Below, in pieces: positions 10,918 through 20,124 of a DNA stretch of 64,000 bases. Below the pieces are notes generated by a model. That model did not search any database and was not told the origin of the DNA. It saw only the letters and a program-made list of their open reading frames with translations. Both the position numbers and the translations under genes were made by a program. The DNA comes from JANXQG01 sp963780045 (GTDB lineage: Bacteria > Planctomycetota > Planctomycetia > Pirellulales > Thermoguttaceae), in NCBI GenBank assembly GCA_963780045.1, contig CAVZZZ010000001.1:3720001-3784000 (forward strand), written 5' to 3'. The number at the start of each line of letters is the position of its first letter. Position 1 is the stretch's first letter.

Positions 10918-11367
10918 TCAACTGGCGACGCGTTCCAATCGCCGGGCGATTTCGTGCTTTGGGTGTACTCCGACGAGCCGGTCAACTTCGCGGCCTCGCT
11001 GTATTATCAGGAGAGTCGGAATGCCTGTTACGCCGAAGCGCGAGGCCGTGGCCGGATTCTCATCGACATTCAACTTCGCGAACCGCACTCGTCTGGAAAA
11101 CTGCATCGCGAGTTCATCAATGATCGGCGCGAGCGTTCGGCAAGGTCCGCACCACGCCGCCCACATATCGACCAGCACCGGAAGTTCGGAGCGTTCCACC
11201 TCGGCGGCGAATGTTGCATCCGACACGTCCACGGGCCGCGCCGGTACCGGCAGTCGGGCGCGGCATTTCCCGCAGACCGGCGCTAGCCCGCTCGCGACCT
11301 TCTGCTGGTCGAGGCGATTCATTTGCCCACACGCTGGGCAGCGGATGAGATTTGGTTCTGCTTGCAT
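10918..11367 (-). CDS. trxC: Thioredoxin 2-like protein with N-terminal zinc ribbon
   Basis: Cytosolic disulphide reductase of 149 residues. The first 35 residues form a zinc-binding module with CPAC and CGKC, as in TrxC. The thioredoxin domain follows, with the active site MWAAWCGPCRTLAP, and the cis-proline loop is GVTGIPTLLI. The stand-alone gene lies on the same strand as lepA, 133 bases upstream of it. Symbol given by architecture (zinc ribbon plus thioredoxin); a simple Trx paralogue is the alternative. Confidence 0.9.
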   Translation of the reverse strand: MQAEPNLIRCPACGQMNRLDQQKVASGLAPVCGKCRARLPVPARPVDVSDATFAAEVERSELPVLVDMWAAWCGPCRTLAPIIDELAMQFSRRVRFAKLNVDENPATASRFGVTGIPTLLIIQRGREVDRLVGVHPKHEIARRLERVAS

Positions 11368-11426
11368 GGCGGGTTTACCTCAGGGACGGGCGGAATTGCT
11401 AAGCTTATGGTGCAGCACCCGTTTTG

Positions 11427-12641
11427 TCAGGATGTCTCCTCAATCTCTTTCAATATTTCGGCTTCAATCATCGGATTCCGCTCGCCGTCGGCGGTTGCGA
11501 TCAATTCTCTCGGCACCAAAAGGATTAAGGGCAGGATCAACACATAGACGGCCGTCGTGGCGATGACGCAATAGAGGAACCCATGCTCTGGGCTGCTGTC
11601 GTAAATCTTTGTGCCCCACAGGTCGCCCCCGCGGGCAGCCAGCACATAGACGCCGTCGACGGCCATCATCAAGGTACCGTGCAGGCCCGGCGGACACGAC
11701 CGCATGGCCAGGTCATAATAGGCAGCAGTCGCGACGCCGCCCAGCAAGCCGATCGGCACGGCCAACCAAAGGGCGAGATTGGCCGAGTGAATGAACGCCA
11801 GCGGAATCATCTGCGGCACCGCGACGATCGTTCCCCACCAGAGCAGCCACTTGAGCGCTACTCTCTTGCAAAGGAACCCGTAGAGCAGGAAAGTCGGCAC
11901 GAACGCCGCGGCAAAGATCGTGTTGTAGTACGAGTAGACGGCGTCGGACAAGTGGAGCTGATCGGTCAGATAGTATTGCAGTGGCGTGTTGGCCCCAGGC
12001 GCGAAACTCCACAAGAACATGATGAGAATCGCCGGATAGATCGCCCGATGTTTCACCAGCCGCTTGACATCCCCAAGCAGATTCGTGCCCCTGGCCTGCG
12101 GCTGGTCGTAGGCATGGTTGAATACGGCACGCGGCTTCCAGAATCCCATTACGACGATACAGCCGGCGAATGCCGCCGCCAGCCAGAAAGTGGAATTGGG
12201 ACTGAGATGGTCGGAGATGTACCCTGAAGCCAATCCGCCGGCAACGAGCGGGACCGTGTTGACGACTTGCCACAAAACAGCCAGGCGTCCTGACATCAGT
12301 TTCTCCTGGCCGACCAGGGCCATCAGCCCCTGATACGCCGCCGCCACGAATCGGAAACCTAGCATCGCCAGAAACATCCCCACGTAAAGCGTGCGATAGG
12401 ACACCGGCGAAGACGCCATTCCTATAAAGATGACGGTGGTCGCCGCGCCAAAGATCAAAAAGTAGCCGCGGTCCCGCAATCCTAAGGGGTTCCAAGCATC
12501 GCGCACCAGCCCGAAGGCAAACGCAAGGTACATGGGAATGGCCGTAATAAGCCGAAACGCGGCAGTCTGCTCCGCGCTTGCCCCCAGTTGGTTCTTCAAC
12601 ATGTACGAAGTTTGGAAGTCCAAGAGATAATAATTTGGCAA
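11427..12641 (-). CDS. MFS transporter, folate-biopterin (BT1)-like; 5' end uncertain
   Basis: Integral membrane transporter with about 12 hydrophobic segments. Visible motifs include LVRDAWNPLGLRDRGYF in the first cytoplasmic loop, WQVVNTVPLVAGGLASGYI, and the region DLAMRSCPPGLHGTLMM late in the protein, which resembles BT1/folate-biopterin type carriers. The listed TTG start lies inside the first helix. Upstream the same frame continues NLSLFCALTFFVYLALP without any ATG, GTG or TTG until a stop at about 12709, close to the end of the kinase gene. Either the gene lost its start, an indel hides it, or a rare start is used. Substrate unknown; folate/pterin is only the family name. Confidence 0.65.
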   Translation of the reverse strand: MPNYYLLDFQTSYMLKNQLGASAEQTAAFRLITAIPMYLAFAFGLVRDAWNPLGLRDRGYFLIFGAATTVIFIGMASSPVSYRTLYVGMFLAMLGFRFVAAAYQGLMALVGQEKLMSGRLAVLWQVVNTVPLVAGGLASGYISDHLSPNSTFWLAAAFAGCIVVMGFWKPRAVFNHAYDQPQARGTNLLGDVKRLVKHRAIYPAILIMFLWSFAPGANTPLQYYLTDQLHLSDAVYSYYNTIFAAAFVPTFLLYGFLCKRVALKWLLWWGTIVAVPQMIPLAFIHSANLALWLAVPIGLLGGVATAAYYDLAMRSCPPGLHGTLMMAVDGVYVLAARGGDLWGTKIYDSSPEHGFLYCVIATTAVYVLILPLILLVPRELIATADGERNPMIEAEILKEIEETS

Positions 12642-12751
12642 GGCAAGATAGACGAAAAACGTCAGCGCACAAAATAGAGAAAGGTTTGGCCGATCTGCGG
12701 TGAACGGTCATTACTGCTTGGGCTGGGAGGATTGGAACTCATATTGGTTGC

Positions 12752-15700
12752 CTATTTTATCCCAAACCTCTCTTTTTCGTAGGAAGACAACTCGCGGGGC
12801 TTGCGCTGGATGGCAATGGGCAGCGGGTCGAGGTCCCAAATACGGACCGTGTCCGAAGCGGTCGCCAACCGGCGGCCGTCGGGGGTCATGAGGCGCAAAT
12901 TGCACCGGGGCCTTGTGACGGAGAAGAAGCACTTCCTTGCCTGTCGCGGCGTCCCAGATTCGCGCCGTCTGATCGTCGGAGGCCGTGACGACAAAGCGGC
13001 CGTCCGGGCTGAATAGGGCGGACTTCACCCCTAATTGGCTTCCAAACGTCACATGCTGCTTGCCGGTCCGCGCGTCTAGCAGGCCAAGCCCGTCGTTGCC
13101 GTATGCCAAAAACGTCTTGCCGTCGGGACTGAACGGGCTTGCGAGACTCCGACGTGGCCAGTTATGGCTCCAGACGTCGGAGCCGTCGGCGCGGGCGAGC
13201 TGTTTGCCGGTCGCGGCGTCATAAATGCCAATGCCGGGATAGACGTTGAAGGCCACGATCCTCTTCCCGTCGGGAGTGAAGTAGGCCATGCAAGGCGAGT
13301 TGTTGCTTTCAATGTCAAACAGCAGTCTGCCGTTTTCGGCGTCCCATACCTTGATACTTTTGCTCGGCGCATGGTTCGGATTGTATGACGTCAGAATTTT
13401 CCGTCCGTCGGCGCTGAACTCGACATGAACGACTTCTCCCTCGTGCGGCAGCTTGAGCAACTCCTTGCCCGTGGCGGCGTCGTAAACTCGGACGAACGTC
13501 TGCGGCTTGTTCCCGCCGCCGGAGGACATCCCGCTGCTCATCGGGCCGCTGCCGCTGTCGGAGTAAACCGCGTAACGCTTGTTCGTACTGTCGGCGGCGA
13601 GTGCTTTGCGGCCGTCAGGGCTGAAGCAGGCGCACGACGGGCTGAACTCGCCTGCCTGCAGCGCGGCCAACTGTTTGCCTGTCTGGACGTCCCAGATACG
13701 CGCCGGCGTGAACGGCAGCGCCTCTTCCGCTTGCGCGGGGGCATCGGGTCCGATCGCAGGCGGTTTCGGTTTCGATAGGAAGGGAAACCCCCACATCGGC
13801 TCGGATGCGCTCTTGCTGATCGTGATTCGCTCCTCATCGGCGATGCTCAGCAGTCGCCGGCTGTCGGGGCTGAAGACCACTCCCGAGACCTCAGCGACAT
13901 TGCCAACCGAGATGCGTGGCGAGATTGCTACCCGCGGGGCCGGGAGTTTGTGCAGCAACTTGCCGCTGGCCGTGTCCCAGATTTTCAGCCCGAGGACCGG
14001 GAAACCCTCTGCAGTGGCGAGGTACTTCCCGTCGCGACTGACTGCCATCACCTTGAAATTGACAATGGGTTCGGCCAACGGCCGCGCCTGGTCTTTGGGC
14101 GGATCAAGCCACCACAAGCGGACGGTCCCATCCTCCCCAGCGGTGACCACGCGGCGGCTGTCCGGGCTGAAGTTGGCCGTATTGACCGCACCCCGATGGC
14201 CGCGCAATTCGGCGACCTCTTCGCCGGTTTCGGCGTTCCAAACCCGCGCCGTGCGGTCCACGGACGTTGTCAATACTAGCCTGCCGTCGAAACTGAACGA
14301 GAGGGTCCGAACAAGCCCCTCGTGGCCACGCAAGGTCGTCAATTCCTTGCCGTCCGCGGTATCGCAAATCGAGACATAGTTTCCACGGGTGGTAGCGAGC
14401 CGCATCCCATCGGGGCTCCAGGCGGCATGGTCTACATGCTCCTCACTGCTCACGCCGCCGTGTTTGACCGTGAACAGCAGCTTGCTCGCCGCGACGTCCC
14501 AAATTTGAATGCCGGCCGCGAACCCAAGCGCAACTCGCTTGCCGTCGGGGCTGAAACGGCCAAACCAGGGAACTTCTGATTGCTGCCCAAAGAATCCCGT
14601 CGGCTTAAGGACCATGGCCACCTGCTTGCCGGTCTCGACCTGCCAGACCCGGGCCAGCGATTTCTCCCGCTCGTTGAACATCGAGAACGAGTAGCCGTAA
14701 GTAGAAAAGCGAGAGCCCATTGTGAGCGCTGGCCCTAGGATATCTTCGGGATCCCATTCCGCGGGCGCCGGAGAGTTGACGTTGGACGATGTCGACGACT
14801 GATAGCCGGACGAGATCGTTAAGATTTGGCGGCCGTCGCGGCTGAAACGGGCCGAGTACGGACGACACGCATGTCCGGCGAGGACGGCCAACTGCTTGCC
14901 TCCTGGAATTGCCCAAACCCGTACGGTAGAGTCATCGGAGCCGGTGACAAGGCGCGTACTGTCGGCACTAAACTCGGCGGTCCTGACCCGTCCTTGATGC
15001 CCTCGCAAGACGGCCAATTGTTTGCCCGCGGCCGCGTCCCAAAGCCGGGCAGCGCGATCCGTATATGCGACCCACGTGCCGTCAAGTCGACCATATTCCG
15101 CAGTGCCGCAATAGAGCGTGACGAAGTACTTGCCGTCCGGGCTGAGCACGGCGTCGGCCATGAACCCGCTGTTTCCTGGCAAGCCGGGCGTCGCAACCAA
15201 GCGTTGCTTGCCGTTTTTGGCGTCCCAGAAGCGGATCGTCCCGTCGCTGCCGCAGCTCATGATCCGCTTGCCGTCGGGCGTGAAGCGCGCGGAGAGGACC
15301 GAGCCCGTGTGGCCCAGCAGCGTCCGTTGCTCGCGGCACGTCTCCAGGGCGGCGTACAAGGCTTCTTTGGCCTCCTTGCTGGGAGCGGTCCGGGCCGCCT
15401 CGATGGCCAGCAGCAACCCCAGACCAGGATCGGTACGCATCTCGACGGATGACTGCGCCGTCAGCCGCAAGCCCTCGGCCCGAACGAGCGCCTTGTCCTT
15501 GGCGTCGCGCTCGCCTTCGGCCCGCCGGCGCTCGACGTCCTTCTGCCCCTTTTCAAGCTCGGCGCGGAACCTTTCGCCGGCCTCCTTCTTCGCCGCCGTT
15601 TCCCACCCTTTGGCGTTGGCGTCCGCCCGCTTTTTTTCGGCGACGGCCTCGGCCGCCTTCGCGTCGGCGCACCGGCGTTCGTCGTGGGCCCGCGATCGCT

Positions 15701-17087
15701 CCCGCTCCTTCTGGTCCTTCTCACTTTCCGCCGCGGTGCGAGCCTGCTCGGCCGTTTGCTGGGCCTGTTCCGCCGCTTTTCGGGCATCTTCCGCCGTTTG
15801 CAGTGCCCGCTCCGCTCGGAACAATCCCCACGACGTGCCGACAATGCCGCCGAGCACGGCCAGCAGGACCACCGCCGCGGCCAGCACCGGCCCGCGGCGG
15901 CGCCGCAAGAGCTTGCCCAGCCGATAGCGCAGCGAGGGCGGACATGCCTCCACAGGCTCGTCGTGCAAGTACCGCTGCACGTCGCGGGCCAGGCTGCTGG
16001 CCGTCTCGTAGCGCCGCGAGCGGTCCTTCTCCAGGGCTTTCATCACGATCCAGTCGAGGTCGCCTTTCACCAGCCCCGAGAGTTTTGCCGGCTCCGTTTT
16101 GCGCTGCGAAGAGATTCTGGCCAAGGTCTCGCCTAGCGTGCTCAGCCGCCGGCTCGGCTTGGGCGGCTCCTCTTCCTTAATGATGCGGCGGATTTCGTCG
16201 TAGGCCGCCTTGGCGAAGCGCTCGCGGTCGAACGGCGTCGTGCCGGTCAGCAGCTCGTAAAGCACGACGCCCAGGCTGTAGACGTCGCTGCGGATGTCAA
16301 TGTCCAGGGCGTTGATCTCCGCCTGCTCGGGGCTCATATAGAGCGGCGTGCCGATCATCTGCGTGAAGCGCGTGTAGATCGTTTTTTCCGTCAACTGCTG
16401 CCCGATCGCCTTGGCGATGCCGAAGTCGATGACCTTGACCACGGGCACGCCGTCGTGCGGGGCCACGAGAATGTTTGAAGGCTTTAGATCGCGGTGGATG
16501 ATGCCCTTGGCGTGGGCGTGCTGCACGGCCTGGCAGACGGAGACGAACAGCTCCAGCCGCTCGCGAGCGGTCAACCGCTGTTGGTCGCGGTACTCATTGA
16601 TCGGAATGCCCTTGACCAGCTCCATCACGAAGTACGGGCGGCCATTGGCGGTCGAGCCGGCATCCAGCACGCGGGCGATGTTGGGGTGGTCCATTAGGGC
16701 CAGGGCCTGCCGCTCGGCCTCGAAACGGGCGATCACATCGCGAGTATCCATTCCCGCCTTGATGATCTTCAGCGCCACCTTGCGCCGCACGGGCTGCTGC
16801 TGCTCGGCCACGAAGACCAGCCCGAAGCCGCCCTCGCCGATCTGTTCCATCAGCTTGTACGGGCCGACCATCGTGCCGGGGCGCTCGGTAATCGGCTCGT
16901 AGGCCGCGGTCGCCTCGGGAGCGGGAGCATTCTGTCGGAGAAAATCGCCCGCGGCGTCATCGGCCTGCAGCAGCACATCCACTCGTTGCCGCAGCGCGGC
17001 GTCGCCTTGGCAGGCCGCGTCGAGGAAGGCGGCACGTTCCGCCGGGGGTTTTTCGCGGGCCAGGTGAAAGAGGGTTTCTTCGTTCAT
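12752..17087 (-). CDS. Transmembrane serine/threonine kinase with C-terminal WD40 propellers
   Basis: Signalling receptor of about 1440 residues. Start chosen at MNEETLFHLA, the usual beginning of this planctomycete family. Kinase domain ~75-370: GEGGFG loop, VALKIIKAG lysine, IIHRDLKPSN catalytic loop, VIDFGIAK magnesium loop, PLYMSPEQA. A single membrane helix follows (GPVLAAAVVLLAVLGGIVGT), then an Ala/Glu/Lys-rich coiled coil. A WD40 array then runs to the end, with repeats such as LLGHTGSVLSARFTPDGKRI and LRGHEGLVRTLSFSFDGR. The last blade is frameshifted near 12895: the other frame continues LMTPDGRRLATASDTVRIWD and stops at 12752. The kinase faces the cytoplasm and the propeller presumably senses or binds partners outside. 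Ligand unknown. Confidence 0.88.
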
Positions 17088-17237
17088 GACGGTTTTTCCC
17101 GAGCTTTGATCGAGTCTCAATATATCAAGCGTAATTCGGGACGGAGAAGCACCATCGAAATAGGCAATCAACTCGTCCGCCCGGCGAAAACCAGAGCTTC
17201 GGCAACGGCGCTTAAGACCTCCGGGTTCTTCCCGAGA

Positions 17238-17380
17238 GTGCCAAATGTGGCACTTTTGGCACTCGATTGGCATGCTTTTGCACGGTTTTGGCGTCGTTTG
17301 GCACTTCAACGCGCCCTGCCGGACCGCCGTATTTCCGCGGCGAAACTACATGAGTGGCACGATTTGGCACACTTTGGCAC
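17238..17380. repeat. Cluster of TGGCAC hexamers with 10-bp phasing
   Basis: TGGCAC occurs at 17248, 17257, 17299, 17355, 17365 and 17375, with a near copy (TGGCAT) at 17268. The last three are spaced exactly 10 bp, one helical turn. GTGCCA at 17238-17243 forms an inverted repeat with the first copy across four bases. The cluster lies 150-290 bp upstream of the kinase start, so it could be a multi-site operator. No binding factor is known to me. Confidence 0.5.
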
Positions 17381-17541
17381 GGTTTTCGTTTTTGCACTGG
17401 TTTCCTCCCTGGCAAATGGGGCGTTTTGGCGCGTGCCGGTCGCGGATTGGGCTGCGATTGGTCGTGTCTGCCGCCGCGTTGTCGCGATATGACGCAGTTT
17501 GTCGCCCTTCATCTCAAATCGTTTGTCTCTCATTCCCAGCC

Positions 17542-17724
17542 TTAATCGTCCCACCAATCACTTTCCAATCCCCACTTTTCACGCATTATACCACACGTCT
17601 TAACTATTGTCAACAGGTATTGGTACATCTCGTTTTCCAGTCGCCACAACTCCTTGCCGGGCAACGCTTTACGACGCTTGACATTTGTTCGCGTTTCGTG
17701 CCCACTCCCGTTGGCGGACGCCAT
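17542..17724 (-). CDS. Possible small charged protein (60 aa)
   Basis: The frame reads MASANGSGHETRTNVKRR, then a helical stretch LWRLENEMYQYLLTIVKT and an acidic tail ESDWWDD. The amphipathic helix and acidic end look like a real small protein or the C-terminal remnant of a larger one. There is no domain match, no clear ribosome site and it sits in repeat-rich DNA. An alternative Met lies five codons upstream (17739). Confidence 0.25.
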   Translation of the reverse strand: MASANGSGHETRTNVKRRKALPGKELWRLENEMYQYLLTIVKTCGIMREKWGLESDWWDD

Positions 17725-17833
17725 GTGAAAATAGCGCAAGTCCAGGATGGCAAAGGAGTTGGGGATTTCCGGTAATGCGGAAGGCCGACGTCCAAGAAAA
17801 CGGCCTGCGCGTAAAAACTATGCCGCTATCCAG

Positions 17834-17916
17834 ACATGCCTTACCCCGGCACAGGGCCGGGCGGGGACGCCGCTCCGCCGGCCTCGTGCCGTCGGGAGGC
17901 ACGTTTGGTCGGCATA
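17834..17916. repeat. Inverted pair of a dispersed ~36-bp GC-rich repeat
   Basis: The left arm (17834-17869) contains ccccggcacagggccgggcg. The right arm (17880-17916), read on the other strand, gives ccaaacgtgcctcccgacgg, the equivalent start of the same unit. The unit is also found in direct tandem at 40978-41112, so this is a dispersed family present here as a head-to-head pair. Confidence 0.6.
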
Positions 17917-17964
17917 GTTCCTGCCCGCTTGCCTGAAATGACATAAACCTTCATATTGACATGA

Positions 17965-18768
17965 ATGAAAACGAACACGGTCAAACAAAAGTTAAAGGCG
18001 GGCGAAGCCACGTTCGGCACGTGGCTTACGCTGGGCAATCTGCATTCCACGCGGGTTCTGGCCCGGATGGGCTTCGACTGGCTGACGCTCGACCTGGAGC
18101 ACTCGGCCATTGACTGGTCGCACGCGGCGACGATCTGCGCCGCCGTCGCCGACGCTGGCTGCGTGCCGTTGATCCGCGTCCCGGAAGGGGACCATTACTG
18201 CATCAAGCGGGCGTTGGACGCAGGGGCATGGGGGATCGTCGTGCCGATGGTCAACACGGCCCAGCAAGCGGTTACTGCCATCGCAGCGGCCAAGTATCCG
18301 CCGCTGGGCAACCGGAGCGTGGGCGGAGGAATGCACTCGCTCAATTTCGGCGGGAGCGTGGGCGAGTATTACGAGCGTGCCAACGACGAACTTCTCGTTG
18401 TTCTACAGACAGAGAGCCCGCTGGGCGTGGCGAATGCCGAAGAAATCTACCGGCTGCCGGGTTGCGATGCCGTGTTCGTCGGCCCGGCCGATCTGCGGTT
18501 CAACATGCGTACGCCCGACGGCGCCTTCCCAACCGACGCCGAACATGAAGCGATGATTCAGCGCGTCATCCAAATCGGCCGGGAGGAGGGAACACCTACC
18601 GGGATGCACGTATTCACGCCCGGCGACGCGCTTCGCAGGGCCGAGCAAGGCATGCAGTTCATCGGCATCGGAAGCGACTTGCGCATGTTGACCGCCGCGG
18701 CGCAGGAAGTGATCGGCGCTGTTTGCTCGAAAGGGTCAGGGGCTGGTCCGGATCTCGCGCGATATTGA
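17965..18768 (+). CDS. HpcH/HpaI family aldolase
   Basis: Class II, metal-dependent aldolase of 267 residues, of the group that cleaves 2-keto-3-deoxy sugar acids or hydroxy-ketoacids to pyruvate and an aldehyde. Family motifs: FGTWLTLGNLHSTRVLA, GFDWLTLDLEHSAIDW (metal and base region), ALDAGAWGIVVPMVNTAQQA (metal-binding region), VVLQTESPLGVANAEEI (metal-binding Glu) and AVFVGPADLRFNM. No signal peptide, so cytoplasmic. Followed by two Tat-exported Gfo/Idh/MocA oxidoreductases on the same strand, suggesting a carbohydrate catabolism neighbourhood. The exact substrate cannot be read from the sequence. Confidence 0.88.
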   Translation: MKTNTVKQKLKAGEATFGTWLTLGNLHSTRVLARMGFDWLTLDLEHSAIDWSHAATICAAVADAGCVPLIRVPEGDHYCIKRALDAGAWGIVVPMVNTAQQAVTAIAAAKYPPLGNRSVGGGMHSLNFGGSVGEYYERANDELLVVLQTESPLGVANAEEIYRLPGCDAVFVGPADLRFNMRTPDGAFPTDAEHEAMIQRVIQIGREEGTPTGMHVFTPGDALRRAEQGMQFIGIGSDLRMLTAAAQEVIGAVCSKGSGAGPDLARY

Positions 18769-18880
18769 CGGGCGGACCTTGTTCCAGCCGCTTGCGACGC
18801 GCGGCCGGGCCGAGTATCTTGCATATTGTGCTTGATGCGAAGTACATTGAGCAAGCCTTTTGCTGCTGTCGGAGGATTCG

Positions 18881-19912
18881 ATGACCAAGAAGTTCACTCG
18901 TCGCGCGTTCGCGGAAGCGGGCGCCGCTGCTGCCGTGACGTTCGGCGGCCTGGCGTTCGCCCAACCGGCCTCGGCCCACGCACCGGGGATACCCATCAAG
19001 GTCGGCTTGATCGGCCTGGACACCTCGCACGTGCCCGACATTCTCGAGTCGCTCGCCCGCGCGAAGCCAGGCGGCCCCTTGGATGGCGTGAAGATCGTCG
19101 CGGGCTATCCCGGCGGAACGCGCGACAACCAGCACAGTTGGAGCCGCCTCCGCAAATTCACTGAATCGACCCGCAAGGCGGGCGTGGAAATCGTCGACTC
19201 GATCGACACGTTGCTGAAGATGGTCGATGCGGTGATCCTGACCAGCGTCGATGGCCGCGCGCACCTTGAGCAGGCGCGGCCTGTTATTGCGGCCGGAAAG
19301 CCCGTCTTCATCGACAAACCGCTGGCCGGCACACTCGCCGACGCCGTGACCATCTTCCGCCTGGCCGAGAAGCACCGCGTCCCCTGCTTCTCCAGCTCCT
19401 CCTTGCGGTTCAGCCCGGATATGATTGCCCTGGCCGATCCGGCCAAAGTCGGCAAGGTCTTGGGCTGCGAGGCCCACAGCCCTTGTACGCTGGAGGAGCA
19501 CCATCCCGATCTTTTCTGGTACGGCATTCACGGCGTCGAGATTCTCTACACGATGATGGGCACCGGCTGCCAGTCGGTCAGCCGCGTACACACGCCCGGC
19601 ACGGACGTCGCCGTGGGCGTATGGAAGGAGGGCCGGGTAGGTAGTTTTCGCGGCCTGCGCGCCGGCAAGCCAGACTACGGCGCGACGGTCTACGGCAGCA
19701 AGGCCAACGTCTGCGGCGGAAAGTACAACGGCCACGAGCCGCTGGTCGCCGAGATCGTCAAGTTCTTCAAGACCGGCAAGTCGCCGGTATCTGCCGAGGA
19801 AACGCTGGAGCTTTACGCCTTCATGGAAGCCGCCGACGAGAGCAAGCGCCAGGGCGGCCGGCCGGCGTCGGTTCAAAGCGCTTTGGAGAAGGCCGAGGCC
19901 GCGGCGAGGTAG
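18881..19912 (+). CDS. Tat-exported Gfo/Idh/MocA family oxidoreductase
   Basis: Predicted NAD(P)-dependent sugar dehydrogenase of about 343 residues. Start at the ATG preceded by GGAGG at 18871-18875. The Tat signal is TRRAFAEAGAAAAVTFGGLA with a cleavable AxA near residue 30. The Rossmann part starts IKVGLIGLDTSHVPDI, slightly unlike the usual GxGxxG. The family motif appears as AGKPVFIDKPLA (EKP replaced by DKP), which holds the catalytic Lys. The C-terminal half contains LFWYGIHGVEILYTMMG. Exported members of this family are very abundant in planctomycetes and usually act on sugar derivatives. Confidence 0.85.
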   Translation: MTKKFTRRAFAEAGAAAAVTFGGLAFAQPASAHAPGIPIKVGLIGLDTSHVPDILESLARAKPGGPLDGVKIVAGYPGGTRDNQHSWSRLRKFTESTRKAGVEIVDSIDTLLKMVDAVILTSVDGRAHLEQARPVIAAGKPVFIDKPLAGTLADAVTIFRLAEKHRVPCFSSSSLRFSPDMIALADPAKVGKVLGCEAHSPCTLEEHHPDLFWYGIHGVEILYTMMGTGCQSVSRVHTPGTDVAVGVWKEGRVGSFRGLRAGKPDYGATVYGSKANVCGGKYNGHEPLVAEIVKFFKTGKSPVSAEETLELYAFMEAADESKRQGGRPASVQSALEKAEAAAR

Positions 19913-19938
19913 GCGCGCTTTTGAAAGCAGCAAGCTTT

Positions 19939-20046
19939 CTAGGCCAGCAGCTTCGCCGCCGCGCGCGCCTTCGGGGCCGCGTCGAGTTTGCCCGCGTCGT
20001 CCAATTGCTTGACATCGGCAAGCTGCGGGTTATTCTCTGCCTCCCG
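19939..20046 (-). pseudogene. Possible 3' remnant of a lost gene
   Basis: On the minus strand a frame closed at both ends reads EAENNPQLADVKQLDDAGKL and ends in an Ala/Lys-rich helix before TAG (19939-19941). The composition is protein-like, but there is no start codon, so it would be a C-terminal scrap of about 34 residues left in the gap between two Gfo genes. It may also be chance. Confidence 0.25.
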
Positions 20047-20124
20047 TCATCCGCCGCGTTGCAGCACTTGCACGGCGAATGTGCCTGCTTTAGACTGACT
20101 AAACACTCACCGGAGAACGCTGCC

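Larger units (their letters stand above)
17088..17964. other. 877-bp region without a confident gene, repeat-rich
   Basis: Between the kinase start and the aldolase. It holds a cluster of TGGCAC hexamers (17238-17380), one weak small frame on the minus strand (17542-17724) and an inverted pair of a dispersed GC-rich repeat (17834-17916). The rest shows no homology I recognise. Part of it must include the promoter of the kinase gene, but no convincing -35/-10 pair was found. Confidence 0.5.

Noticed and set aside
17260..17285. Possible sigma-54 promoter (TTGGCATGCTTTTGCA)
   Set aside because: GG and GC are nine bases apart instead of ten, and the TGGCAC motif occurs many times around it, so it is better seen as part of the hexamer cluster.
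17306..17557. Small basic minus-strand frame (83 codons)
   Set aside because: It lies across the TGGCAC cluster, has no ribosome site and simple Arg/Ala composition.
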